Origin: Propionibacteriaceae bacterium
GTDB lineage: Bacteria; Actinomycetota; Actinomycetes; Propionibacteriales; Propionibacteriaceae
Length of the DNA: 33,473 nucleotides
Reading direction: 5' to 3'
Assembly (NCBI GenBank): GCA_020846255.1
Contig: JADLEH010000108.1
Coordinates: forward strand, 1 to 33,473
Part shown: in pieces, positions 16,120 through 25,472 of the stretch
How the letters are laid out: every line of letters starts with the position of its first letter
Position numbering within the stretch: the first letter of the stretch is position 1
Translations under genes and position numbers: made by a program
The notes under the pieces: model-generated
The model's database searches: none
Told to the model about the DNA's origin: nothing
What the model saw: the letters and a program-made list of their open reading frames with translations, nothing else

Positions 16120-16791
16120 ATGGCACTCACTCCAGCTGAACTCGTGCACTACGTCGACCACACCCTGCTCTCCCCCACGGCGACAGCCGCCGACGTGGCG
16201 GCACTGGCGGCTGAGGCTGTGGCCCTTGGCACCTACTCGATCTGCGTCTCCCCGGCGATGCTGCCAGTGACCGCGGAGCTCGGTGGCGTGAAGGTGGCCA
16301 CCGTCTGCGGCTTCCCGTCCGGCAAGCACACAGCAGCGGTCAAGGCCGCCGAGGCCGCCGAGTCGGTGGCCCTCGGCGCGGACGAGGTGGACATGGTGAT
16401 CGACCTCGGCCTGCTGAAGGCCGGCCACCCGGAGGCCACCCAGGCGGAGATCGCTGCCGTCCGGGCCTCGGTTCCGGCGCCGAAGGTGCTGAAGGTGATC
16501 ATCGAGTCCGCAGCCCTCACCGACCCCGAGATCGTCCAGGCCTGCCGGGCGGCCGAGGCGGCCGGCGCCGACTTCGTGAAGACCTCGACCGGCTACCACC
16601 CGGCCGGCGGTGCCTCCGTCCATGCCGTGGAGCTGATGGCTGCAACCGTCGACGGCCGGCTCGGGGTCAAGGCCTCCGGCGGCATCCGCGACTGGGCCAC
16701 CGCGGTGTCGATGATCGAGGCCGGCGCGACCCGACTCGGGCTCTCCGGCACCGCTGCCGTCCTTACCGGCGGCAGGTCGGCGGGCTACTGA
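16120..16791 (+). CDS. deoC: Deoxyribose-phosphate aldolase
   Basis: Cleaves 2-deoxyribose-5-phosphate to glyceraldehyde-3-phosphate and acetaldehyde in deoxynucleoside catabolism. It is a 223-residue TIM barrel. The Schiff-base Lys154 is in [16 protein letters not shown], the proton-relay Lys184 in [11 protein letters not shown], and Asp92 in [10 protein letters not shown]. The N-terminal [11 protein letters not shown] and the VCGFPSGKH loop are also family hallmarks. No other deo genes flank it. A leaderless -10 box overlaps the preceding stop, so it can be transcribed independently of the regulator or as its partner. Confidence 0.97.
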   Translation: MALTPAELVHYVDHTLLSPTATAADVAALAAEAVALGTYSICVSPAMLPVTAELGGVKVATVCGFPSGKHTAAVKAAEAAESVALGADEVDMVIDLGLLKAGHPEATQAEIAAVRASVPAPKVLKVIIESAALTDPEIVQACRAAEAAGADFVKTSTGYHPAGGASVHAVELMAATVDGRLGVKASGGIRDWATAVSMIEAGATRLGLSGTAAVLTGGRSAGY

Positions 16792-16812
16792 GCCGGGCCT
16801 GGTCGGGCCGCT

Positions 16813-17703
16813 CTAGGCGAGCCCGTTGGTGGACAGCCATTCCCCGGCGACGTCCCCGACGGATGACCCGTCGGCCACCCTCGACTGGAGTTCGACCAGC
16901 GCTTCAGTGGTCAGCAGGTCGGTGACGCCGCTGATCGCCAGTACGGCTTCGGGCTCGGCCTCGCCAAGGGCGCTGTCGAGCAGCACCACCAGCGGGTCGG
17001 TGACAGCGAACCGGTCCGGGTCCGCCAGGGCCACCAGGGTCGGCTCGCCGGTGTACTCGGTCCGCCGGAACGCTGCCAGCGCCACCTTCCCGGAGACGAG
17101 CTGGGCCGCTCGCTGCGCCGGGTCCTCGACCGTGGCCAGCCGGAACGCCGCACGATAGACGCCCTCGATCCCAGGCACCCCGTCGGACCTGGACGCAGCC
17201 ACAGCCGGGACCGCAGCCACCTTGCCCTTCGACCAGGCGGCGATCCGGTCGAGTCCGGTGATCCCTGCCCCAGCGGTCCGGCCGGTGACCAGCCAGACCA
17301 GCCCGCCGTCCACCCCCGAAGCTGCCAGCATGCTCACCTCCGGCGCGACCAGGCTCGCGACGTCGCTCAGCAGCTCGTCCACCCCTGCCGGCGGCTCGTC
17401 GTCATCGCTCAGTTGCGCCCAGAGGGTGGCGCCGTACGCCGGGTATGCGGCCAGCGAGCCGTCGCCGAGCGCTGCCTGCCAATCGGCGCCGGCGGCCGTG
17501 ACCGAGGCGCTCCTGCCCTTGGCCAGCAGCGCCCGGCAGACCAGTTGCGCCACCAGCGCGCCGGCCGGGGTGCCGTCGTCGCCGACTGCCAGCGGCTTGG
17601 CGCGGACCGTCGGCGACGGGCTGGGCACAGCCAACGGCGAGACCCGGGCGCAGCCGGCAGCGAGCAGGGCACCGGTGGCGAGCAGCAATCCGCGTCTGTC
17701 CAT
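16813..17703 (-). CDS. Lipoprotein, OpuAC-like solute-binding protein
   Basis: A 296-residue secreted lipoprotein. The signal peptide MDRRGLLLATGALLAAGC has a lipobox with lipidated Cys18. The mature part has two-lobed solute-binding features: VGDDGTPAGALVAQLVCRALL at the N-terminus, the AAYPAYGATLWAQL segment that matches the quaternary-amine (OpuAC/OsmX) binding family, and a C-terminal LTTEALVELQSRVADG helix. Glycine betaine, choline or a related osmolyte is the likely ligand. No permease or ATPase genes are adjacent, so it is an orphan in this window. Upstream in-frame ATGs exist, but the lipoprotein signal begins at 17703; GAGACT lies six bases before it. Confidence 0.8.
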   Translation of the reverse strand: MDRRGLLLATGALLAAGCARVSPLAVPSPSPTVRAKPLAVGDDGTPAGALVAQLVCRALLAKGRSASVTAAGADWQAALGDGSLAAYPAYGATLWAQLSDDDEPPAGVDELLSDVASLVAPEVSMLAASGVDGGLVWLVTGRTAGAGITGLDRIAAWSKGKVAAVPAVAASRSDGVPGIEGVYRAAFRLATVEDPAQRAAQLVSGKVALAAFRRTEYTGEPTLVALADPDRFAVTDPLVVLLDSALGEAEPEAVLAISGVTDLLTTEALVELQSRVADGSSVGDVAGEWLSTNGLA

Positions 17704-17791
17704 CCGTCCAGTCTCGATGAAGCCGACGGCAGAGCCGGGATGCCCACGCCGGAGATCGGCCAAGGTGGTCATCCGAAAGGGGGACAAAATG

Positions 17792-17822
17792 TTGGCGCTG
17801 GGCTCACCTGATCGGCTATGGT
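17792..17822 (+). promoter_or_regulatory. Promoter of a short plus-strand unit
   Basis: TTGGCG (17792-17797), 19-base spacer, TATGGT (17817-17822). Transcription would start near 17829, about 15 bases before a seven-G run. Confidence 0.5.
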
Positions 17823-17854
17823 TCTGTTCAGGTCGTACTTCTCGGGGGGGAACA

Positions 17855-17983
17855 ATGCGACCAGTTCCGGGGAGGTTCCGGAGACAAGGGGAAGCGAGCA
17901 TTCCCGCAGCAATGCGGATGAGTTCGCTCCATCTCCTTACCGATGCCCGGTGGCCGGCGGCCACCGGGTTTACGGTTTTCTGA
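17855..17983 (+). CDS. Possible 42-residue peptide or small RNA unit
   Basis: Within a 377-base stretch otherwise without genes (17704-18080). ATG 17855 is preceded at four bases by GGGGGGG (17844-17850) and opens a frame starting MRPVPGRFRRQGEAS and ending TGFTVF, basic and without recognisable domains. A strong hairpin with a T-rich tail lies inside the last 13 codons, so most transcripts would end before the stop codon. The unit therefore looks as much like a terminated small RNA of about 150 bases as like a peptide gene. Its leader resembles that of the flippase gene at 30.7 kb. No target or function can be assigned. Confidence 0.35.
   Translation: MRPVPGRFRRQGEASIPAAMRMSSLHLLTDARWPAATGFTVF
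17946..17968 (+). terminator. Intrinsic terminator-like hairpin
   Basis: CCCGGTGGCC-GGC-GGCCACCGGG, a 10-bp perfect stem with a three-base loop. It is followed on the plus strand by TTTACGGTTTTC, the most T-rich tail in the window. It terminates the short unit described above. Confidence 0.75.
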
Positions 17984-18028
17984 GGGCGATTCGCGCGCAG
18001 GTTCGGTCCCGCGAGCGCCCGGAAGCGC

Positions 18029-18064
18029 CGAAGCGGCCCGATCCGTGAGGACCGGGCCGCTTCG
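18029..18064 (-). terminator. Terminator of ppdK
   Basis: Perfect 12-bp stem (18029-18040 with 18053-18064, CGAAGCGGCCCG) and a 12-base loop. It begins 16 bases after the ppdK stop and has no U-run, as is common in GC-rich actinobacteria. Confidence 0.8.
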
Positions 18065-18080
18065 TCAGAGAGCTACTTGC

Positions 18081-20711
<2,631 letters not shown>

Positions 20712-21038
20712 CGTGAAGTTGAATCTCCTTCAATGGGCTCCGGTAGTGGCCGGCCTGGGTCTCGATCAGCGTCGACGTCGACCTGGACCCATGGCATCGG
20801 TGGAGCTTCCCGACACCGCGGCGCATACGGTCCAACCGTATCGGTTCCGGGCAACAGGTCCACACCCTGACCGGTTCGGACCGAAGGCTGGACTCGAGCC
20901 CGACCGGGCAAACGCCTGGGCCGGACCGGGGCCTGGGAACCGGATCGCGGACTTCCGTCACCGCCGAGGTCCAGCCGGGCGCTCCGGGCGCTAAAGTCAG
21001 CACACCGCGAGGGGAAGGGGAGGCCGATCGTTTCATCC
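20712..21038. promoter_or_regulatory. Divergent intergenic region ppdK / glycosyltransferase
   Basis: 327 bases with no credible gene. It holds the ppdK leader, a 17-bp inverted repeat ATACGGT-CCA-ACCGTAT (20825-20841), a 12-bp palindrome of two GTCGAC units (20771-20782) and, on the plus strand, TAAAGT (20992-20997) as a probable -10 box for the glycosyltransferase. GGGGAGG (21017-21023) is that gene's distant ribosome binding site. Confidence 0.6.
20825..20841. promoter_or_regulatory. Candidate operator upstream of ppdK
   Basis: Perfect inverted repeat ATACGGT-CCA-ACCGTAT, 114 bases before the ppdK start. It overlaps sequence that could serve as the ppdK -10 box (minus strand GTATGC). Binding protein unknown. 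Confidence 0.5.
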
Positions 21039-21980
21039 ATGGATTCGCCAGCTGTCACCGTGATCACCCTCACCTACAAGCGCGCCACCGACCTGGCCGA
21101 AGCATTGCCGGCCCTGCTGTCCGCGATCGAGGAGCATCCGGGCGCGGACCTTCTGGTGGTGGACAACGACGAGGTGCCCAGCGCCCGAGGAGTTGTGGAC
21201 GCCTTCGACAACGGGCGGTTGCGGTATGTCCACGAGCCCAGGCCAGGCATCGCAGCCGCCCGCAATCGGGGGCTCGATGAGACCGCCGACAGTGACCTGA
21301 TCATCTTCATCGATGATGACGAGACGCCCGGCCCGGGGTGGCTCGACCGGCTCCTGGAGGCCCGCAGCAGGTACGGGGCCGAAGCGGTTGTCGGGCCGGT
21401 GCTCTCGGAGTTCGACGGGCCGCTGGATCCGTGGATTGCGGCCGGCCGCTACTTCGACCGGCTGCGGCACAAGTCCGGAACCGTCGTCGAGGTGGCCGCA
21501 ACCAACAACCTCCTGCTCGACCGCGCCTTCGTCAGCGACCAGGGACTGCGATTCGACGAGGCCTTCGGGCTCTCCGGAGGCTCGGACAGCGTATTCACCC
21601 GGCAGCTGCGCAGGGCGGGCGGCCGGATCGTCTGGTGCGACGAAGCTTCCGTCACAGACCGGGTGCCGGCTTCCCGCGCAACCCGCAAGTGGGTCATCCA
21701 GCGGGCTTTCCGAATGGGCAACAGTGAGGCGAGGGCTCGCATCTACACCGCCGTCGGAAGGGCCGAAGAGCTGGGGGAACGACTGCGCGCGGTCGGCAAC
21801 GGCCTGGCCCGGATGGGCGGCGGCGTGTTCGGCGTGGTTCGCGGTACCCTCACCCGCTCGCTCCCGGCGCGCTCGAGAGGCGTCCGGACGACCCTGCGGG
21901 GAGCCGGGATGTTCCTGGCGGCCTTCGGGTATTCCTACTTCGAGTACCGCCGGCGCCCAGCGAAGGCCGCAGCGGCCTGA
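21039..21980 (+). CDS. Family 2 glycosyltransferase
   Basis: A 313-residue GT-A fold transferase acting on an activated sugar at the cytoplasmic face of the membrane. It has the N-terminal VTVITLTYKRATDLAEALPALL nucleotide-binding strand, DLLVVDNDE, the acceptor-side RPGIAAARNRGLDE, the metal-binding FIDDDE (about 90-95) and an acceptor-binding segment DEAFGLSGGSDSVFTRQLRRAG. A C-terminal hydrophobic stretch (about 283-298) may dip into the membrane. The linkage made is unknown. It opens the surface-polysaccharide-like block. The ribosome binding site is weak and distant (GGGGAGG, 15 bases). Confidence 0.92.
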   Translation: MDSPAVTVITLTYKRATDLAEALPALLSAIEEHPGADLLVVDNDEVPSARGVVDAFDNGRLRYVHEPRPGIAAARNRGLDETADSDLIIFIDDDETPGPGWLDRLLEARSRYGAEAVVGPVLSEFDGPLDPWIAAGRYFDRLRHKSGTVVEVAATNNLLLDRAFVSDQGLRFDEAFGLSGGSDSVFTRQLRRAGGRIVWCDEASVTDRVPASRATRKWVIQRAFRMGNSEARARIYTAVGRAEELGERLRAVGNGLARMGGGVFGVVRGTLTRSLPARSRGVRTTLRGAGMFLAAFGYSYFEYRRRPAKAAAA

Positions 21981-22011
21981 GCCGTGCCCAGATTGCCCCG
22001 CCGGCCCGGAG

Positions 22012-22043
22012 TTGGTGTCGCGCAGCTGAGGATGCCCTAAAAT
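22012..22043 (+). promoter_or_regulatory. Promoter of the secreted phosphoesterase gene
   Basis: TTGGTG (22012-22017), 20-base spacer, TAAAAT (22038-22043). This gives a leader of about 100 bases that carries a six-G run (22067-22072) starting 29 bases after the first base of the -10 box. Confidence 0.5.
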
Positions 22044-22149
22044 GTCCCGGACAGTAGGCAGCCTGCGGGGGGCGCCCGGACGAGCGTGCAGTCGTCGGGG
22101 CGTGGCCGGATCATCCGAGAGCCTTCGGTTCGAGCCGAGAGGTAACCCC

Positions 22150-23721
22150 ATGCCCCCCAGCCCCCTTCGAGTCCGCTCCCGCCTGGTGGTAGTCGTGTCC
22201 ACCCTGGCCCTGGTGATCGGTTCGACGACCATTGCGCCGATGGCCCGCAGCGCTGCCGAAACCACTTCCCCGGCGGCCACCGAGCCCCGGACGGCCAGCC
22301 TGGACGCGACCGGCGTCACCTACACCGACAGCCGGCATCCCACCACCAGCTACGCAGCCAGGGACACGGTCCGGATCAGCAGGAGCCGCTACACCGGCTA
22401 CCTGTCCTTCCCCCCGGTCGAGCTGCAGCCCGGAGAGTCGATCACCGGGGCGACGCTGACCCTCAAGGTGACCAGGGCCAACAAGTCGGCAGCCCGGCGG
22501 GGTGGCCTCGTGGCGACACCGGTGGCGGGCAACTGGACCGCAGCCGGGCTGACCAGCCGGCTGGCGCCGAAGACCCTCGCTGGAACACTGAACAAGGCGG
22601 TGCGGGCACGGACCGGCCGGACGGTCACGCTCCGGTTCAGCGGAGTGGAGGCGATCCAGTACCTTGCCGCCGGTCCAGCCCTGCGACTGCGCTACTCGAC
22701 CTCGGCGGCCGATGTGCGCGTGGCCAGGTCCGACGCCGAAGCCCCGAAGCTGGAGTTCACCATCGCTCCCCCCGGCTCCACCGCGCCGTTCAGCTTCGCC
22801 GTGATTCCCGACACGCAGAACGAGACGACGTCCGCCGCCAACCCCAGGTTCGGGGACCGGACGCAGTATCTGGTGGACAACCGTGACCGCCTCAACCTCA
22901 AGTACGTGCTGCACACCGGCGACGTGGTCAACTGGGGCTGGCTGGTGCCGTCCCAGTTCGGCGTCGCAACGGCCGCGGTGCAGCGGCTGGCCGATGCCGG
23001 TATCCCCTACGCCCTCGCCATCGGGAACCACGACACTTCGGCCGTCGGCTGGAACGGCATCTCGGGCAGCACCGGTTACGGCGGTTCCGCCTATGCCCAC
23101 AACCCGGACTGCCCCAGCCGCCTGGGCGCAGCTGAGTGCAGGTCACGGCTGCTGGTGCGAAAGACCGGTGCGTTCAACAGCGCCTTCCCGCTTTCCGGGG
23201 TGAAGAACCTCGGCGGGGCCTACGAGGCGGGCAAGGTGGACAACATGTGGACCACCTTCGAGTCGGGCGGCACGAAGTGGCTGGTCCTCACCCTCGAGCT
23301 CTGGCCGCGCACCGAAGTCGTCGCCTGGGCGGCCAGGGTGGTCGCCGACCATCCCGGCCACAACGTCATCGTGCAGACGCACTCCTACCTGACCGCCCGC
23401 GGCGGCATCGACCAGACCAACGGCGGCTACGGGGCCAAGTCGGGCCAGTACCTCCACGACACCCTGATCGCGAAGTACGCCAACATCAAGCTGGTGTTCT
23501 CCGGCCACACCGGGCAGGCCGCCAGACGGGTGGACCGCGGGGTTCACGGCAACCGCATCGTCAGCTACCTCCAGGCCTTCCACTCCAGGGCCACCAACCC
23601 GGTGCGGCTCGTGACCGTCGACCCGGCCTCGGGCCTGGTGGCCACCAGCATCGTGGCGCCTTACACCGACGAGACCTGGAAGCAGTATTCGACCTCAGAC
23701 AGCCTCGCCCTGATCCGCTAG
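22150..23721 (+). CDS. Secreted calcineurin-like metallophosphoesterase with DNRLRE-like N-terminal domain
   Basis: A 523-residue extracellular enzyme. A Sec signal peptide (about 1-36, cleavage near ARSAA) is followed by a beta-rich domain (about 45-205, SYAARDTVRIS, GYLSFP, ITGATLTLKV, VEAIQYL) resembling DNRLRE/carbohydrate-binding modules. The dinuclear phosphoesterase domain has D in VIPDTQN, HTGDVVNWG, IGNHDT, VQTHSYL and FSGHTG, covering all metal-ligand blocks. The substrate is unknown; a surface phosphoester such as teichoic-acid, nucleotide or sugar phosphate is plausible. ATG 22150 was chosen because the signal peptide begins there and GAGAGGT precedes it; an earlier in-frame ATG at 22042 coincides with the -10 box. 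Confidence 0.9.
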   Translation: MPPSPLRVRSRLVVVVSTLALVIGSTTIAPMARSAAETTSPAATEPRTASLDATGVTYTDSRHPTTSYAARDTVRISRSRYTGYLSFPPVELQPGESITGATLTLKVTRANKSAARRGGLVATPVAGNWTAAGLTSRLAPKTLAGTLNKAVRARTGRTVTLRFSGVEAIQYLAAGPALRLRYSTSAADVRVARSDAEAPKLEFTIAPPGSTAPFSFAVIPDTQNETTSAANPRFGDRTQYLVDNRDRLNLKYVLHTGDVVNWGWLVPSQFGVATAAVQRLADAGIPYALAIGNHDTSAVGWNGISGSTGYGGSAYAHNPDCPSRLGAAECRSRLLVRKTGAFNSAFPLSGVKNLGGAYEAGKVDNMWTTFESGGTKWLVLTLELWPRTEVVAWAARVVADHPGHNVIVQTHSYLTARGGIDQTNGGYGAKSGQYLHDTLIAKYANIKLVFSGHTGQAARRVDRGVHGNRIVSYLQAFHSRATNPVRLVTVDPASGLVATSIVAPYTDETWKQYSTSDSLALIR

Positions 23722-23722
23722 A

Positions 23723-23771
23723 ACCCGGTCGAGCGTGTTTCGGGCAAGGTGGGAGAAACACGCAGCCGGGT
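23723..23771 (+). other. Two-tier hairpin after the phosphoesterase gene
   Basis: The inner stem is 9 bp (GCGTGTTTC 23733-23741 with GAAACACGC 23755-23763). An outer 6-bp stem (ACCCGG with CCGGGT) is separated from it by a small internal loop. The apical loop is purine-rich (GGGCAAGGTGGGA). It starts one base after the stop codon and has no U-tail, so it may be a terminator, an mRNA stabiliser or a protein-binding element. Confidence 0.6.
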
Positions 23772-23893
23772 CTGGGAGGCTTGCGGTCAATGAACGCACG
23801 GGCGAGGATGCTTCGAAGGGATTGGGCTCTATGGCGCGAAAGCGGGCCACCACCAGCGGTCGTGCCGTAGCCGAACGCTGCGGGGGGCGACCG

Positions 23894-24514
23894 ATGATCC
23901 TGTTCGTGTGTGAAGGCAATGTCTGCAGATCTGTGATCGCCGCGGGAGTGCTCCAGAAAGCCCTGCGGCTGACCCAGGGCGTGACGGTCGGCAGCGCCGG
24001 CACGCGCGCGCTCGTCGGCGAGCCGGCCGATTCGATGACCGCCGCCATCGCGTCGCGGCTCGGCATCTCCCTGGACGGGCACCGGGCGAGGCAGGTCACC
24101 CCGGAGCTCCTTGCCGCGGCAGACATGGTGGTCACGGCTACCCGGCCGATCCGCAGCGCCACCGTCCAGACGTACCCGCCGGCCGTGAAGTACTCGTTCA
24201 CGCTGCGGCAGCTGGCCAGGATCCTGAAGGCGGCCGAGACGGGCTTCGACGCGGACGGGCTGACCGGCCCGGCCCTGGTCACAGCCCTTTCCCGCAGCCT
24301 CAACCAGGAGAAGGCACGGCTGATCGCGCCGCAGGGCGAGGATGACAACATCGCCGACCCGCACGGGCGCCCGCTCCGGGTGCACGAGCAGACCTCCGAA
24401 GCTGTCGTCCTCGCCGTCGGGGAGCTGGCCAAGGCCCTCGGTGGCATCCCCGTCCCGTGGCTGCCACCCCGACTCACGCAGCGGTGGGAGATCCCGAGAA
24501 CCGCAGCGGGCTAG
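23894..24514 (+). CDS. Low-molecular-weight protein tyrosine phosphatase
   Basis: A 206-residue Wzb-like phosphatase. The P-loop VCEGNVCRS has nucleophile Cys6 and Arg12; the usual Pro after Ser is Val. The general-acid loop is in NIADPHGRP with the conserved Asp-Pro. An insertion (about 95-150) makes it longer than typical 150-residue members. In exopolysaccharide loci such enzymes dephosphorylate tyrosine kinases or chain-length regulators; no kinase gene is in this window. GGGGGG (23882-23887) six bases before ATG 23894 serves as ribosome binding site. ATG 23831 is an alternative, giving a basic 21-residue extension. It ends four bases before the GDPD-like gene. Confidence 0.88.
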   Translation: MILFVCEGNVCRSVIAAGVLQKALRLTQGVTVGSAGTRALVGEPADSMTAAIASRLGISLDGHRARQVTPELLAAADMVVTATRPIRSATVQTYPPAVKYSFTLRQLARILKAAETGFDADGLTGPALVTALSRSLNQEKARLIAPQGEDDNIADPHGRPLRVHEQTSEAVVLAVGELAKALGGIPVPWLPPRLTQRWEIPRTAAG

Positions 24515-24518
24515 CCGG

Positions 24519-25397
24519 ATGGCGGCCCAGGGAGCGTTCGGTAGGCGGGAGTTGCTCGCCGGCGGACTCGGACTGCTGACCCTCTCCGGGTGCGGCACGC
24601 TCGGCGCCCTTGCCGAGGCGGTTCCAGACCTGGCACCCGCCGCGAGCATGGCCGGCCTGATCAGCGAGAACCCGTTCTACGTCGCCCACCGCGGGGGCGG
24701 GGCCAACTGGCCGGAGATGACGGCCTATGCCTACCAGCAGGCTGCGGCGCTCCCCTACGTGAAGGCGATCGAGATCTCGGTGTGTATCACTGCCGACGGC
24801 GTCCTCGTCTGCAGCCATGACGCCAGTACCGGACGCGTCACCGGGGTGGACCACGAGATCTCCCGGGTCGACTGGGCCACCCTCTCCGGCTTGAAGGTGA
24901 CCGCCGAGTTCACCGATGACCCGACGCAGCCGGCGCGGCCGCTGAGCCGGTTCGACGAGGTGATCGAGCAGCACCTGCCCAACCTGGTCGTGTTCGCCGA
25001 GCCGAAGACACCGCAGGCACTCGATCCCCTGATGGCGAGACTCCGACAGCTCGGCCAGCCCGAGCGGACGGTCTGGAAGCAGCCGGTCAACCAGCCGAAC
25101 TTCGGCACGGCGAAGGCGAACGGTTTCGGCACCTGGGGCTACGTGCTCGACGAGCCGGGCCACCTCGGCGAGCGCCTGCCCCGGTTCGCCGCCGACCCGA
25201 ACATCGACATGCTGGGAATCGAGAAGTCCCAGCCGGCGGCTGTGGTGAGCAGGGTGGTCGGCCTCGCCGACCAGAACGGCAAGCCGACCATGATGTGGGC
25301 GATCACCGATGCCGCCCAGCGCAACCGGGGCCTCGACCTGGGTTGTCGGGGAATGATGACCTCCAACATCGTCGGAGTCCCGCCGGTTCCGCTCTGA
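24519..25397 (+). CDS. Glycerophosphodiester phosphodiesterase-like lipoprotein
   Basis: A 292-residue exported lipoprotein. The signal has twin arginines (FGRRELLAGG) and a lipobox LTLSGC with Cys25, suggesting Tat export. The barrel has His57-Arg58 in VAHRGGGANWPEMT, Glu66, Glu85 in AIEISVCITADGVLV, His100-Asp101 in CSHDAS and the later FAEPKT, matching the catalytic His pair and metal ligands of GDPD enzymes. The canonical PENT motif is PEMT here. Likely substrates are glycerophosphodiesters, including lipid head groups or teichoic acid. It follows the tyrosine phosphatase by four bases and has no promoter of its own, so the two form an operon. Confidence 0.88.
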   Translation: MAAQGAFGRRELLAGGLGLLTLSGCGTLGALAEAVPDLAPAASMAGLISENPFYVAHRGGGANWPEMTAYAYQQAAALPYVKAIEISVCITADGVLVCSHDASTGRVTGVDHEISRVDWATLSGLKVTAEFTDDPTQPARPLSRFDEVIEQHLPNLVVFAEPKTPQALDPLMARLRQLGQPERTVWKQPVNQPNFGTAKANGFGTWGYVLDEPGHLGERLPRFAADPNIDMLGIEKSQPAAVVSRVVGLADQNGKPTMMWAITDAAQRNRGLDLGCRGMMTSNIVGVPPVPL

Positions 25398-25427
25398 GCA
25401 CCACCCGGCTACGCCCGGACGAACAGC

Positions 25428-25457
25428 CGGGGGCGCCCCGGTGAAGGAGCGCCCCCG
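25428..25457. terminator. Bidirectional terminator between convergent genes
   Basis: Perfect 9-bp GC stem CGGGGGCGC (25428-25436) with GCGCCCCCG (25449-25457) around a 12-base loop. It separates the GDPD-like gene from the giant PKD protein gene. Confidence 0.75.
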
Positions 25458-25472
25458 TCAGTCGTGGCCGGA

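Noticed and set aside
22042-22149. A longer start for the secreted phosphoesterase at ATG 22042
   Set aside because: That ATG is part of the proposed -10 box, and the extension would bury the signal peptide behind 36 residues.
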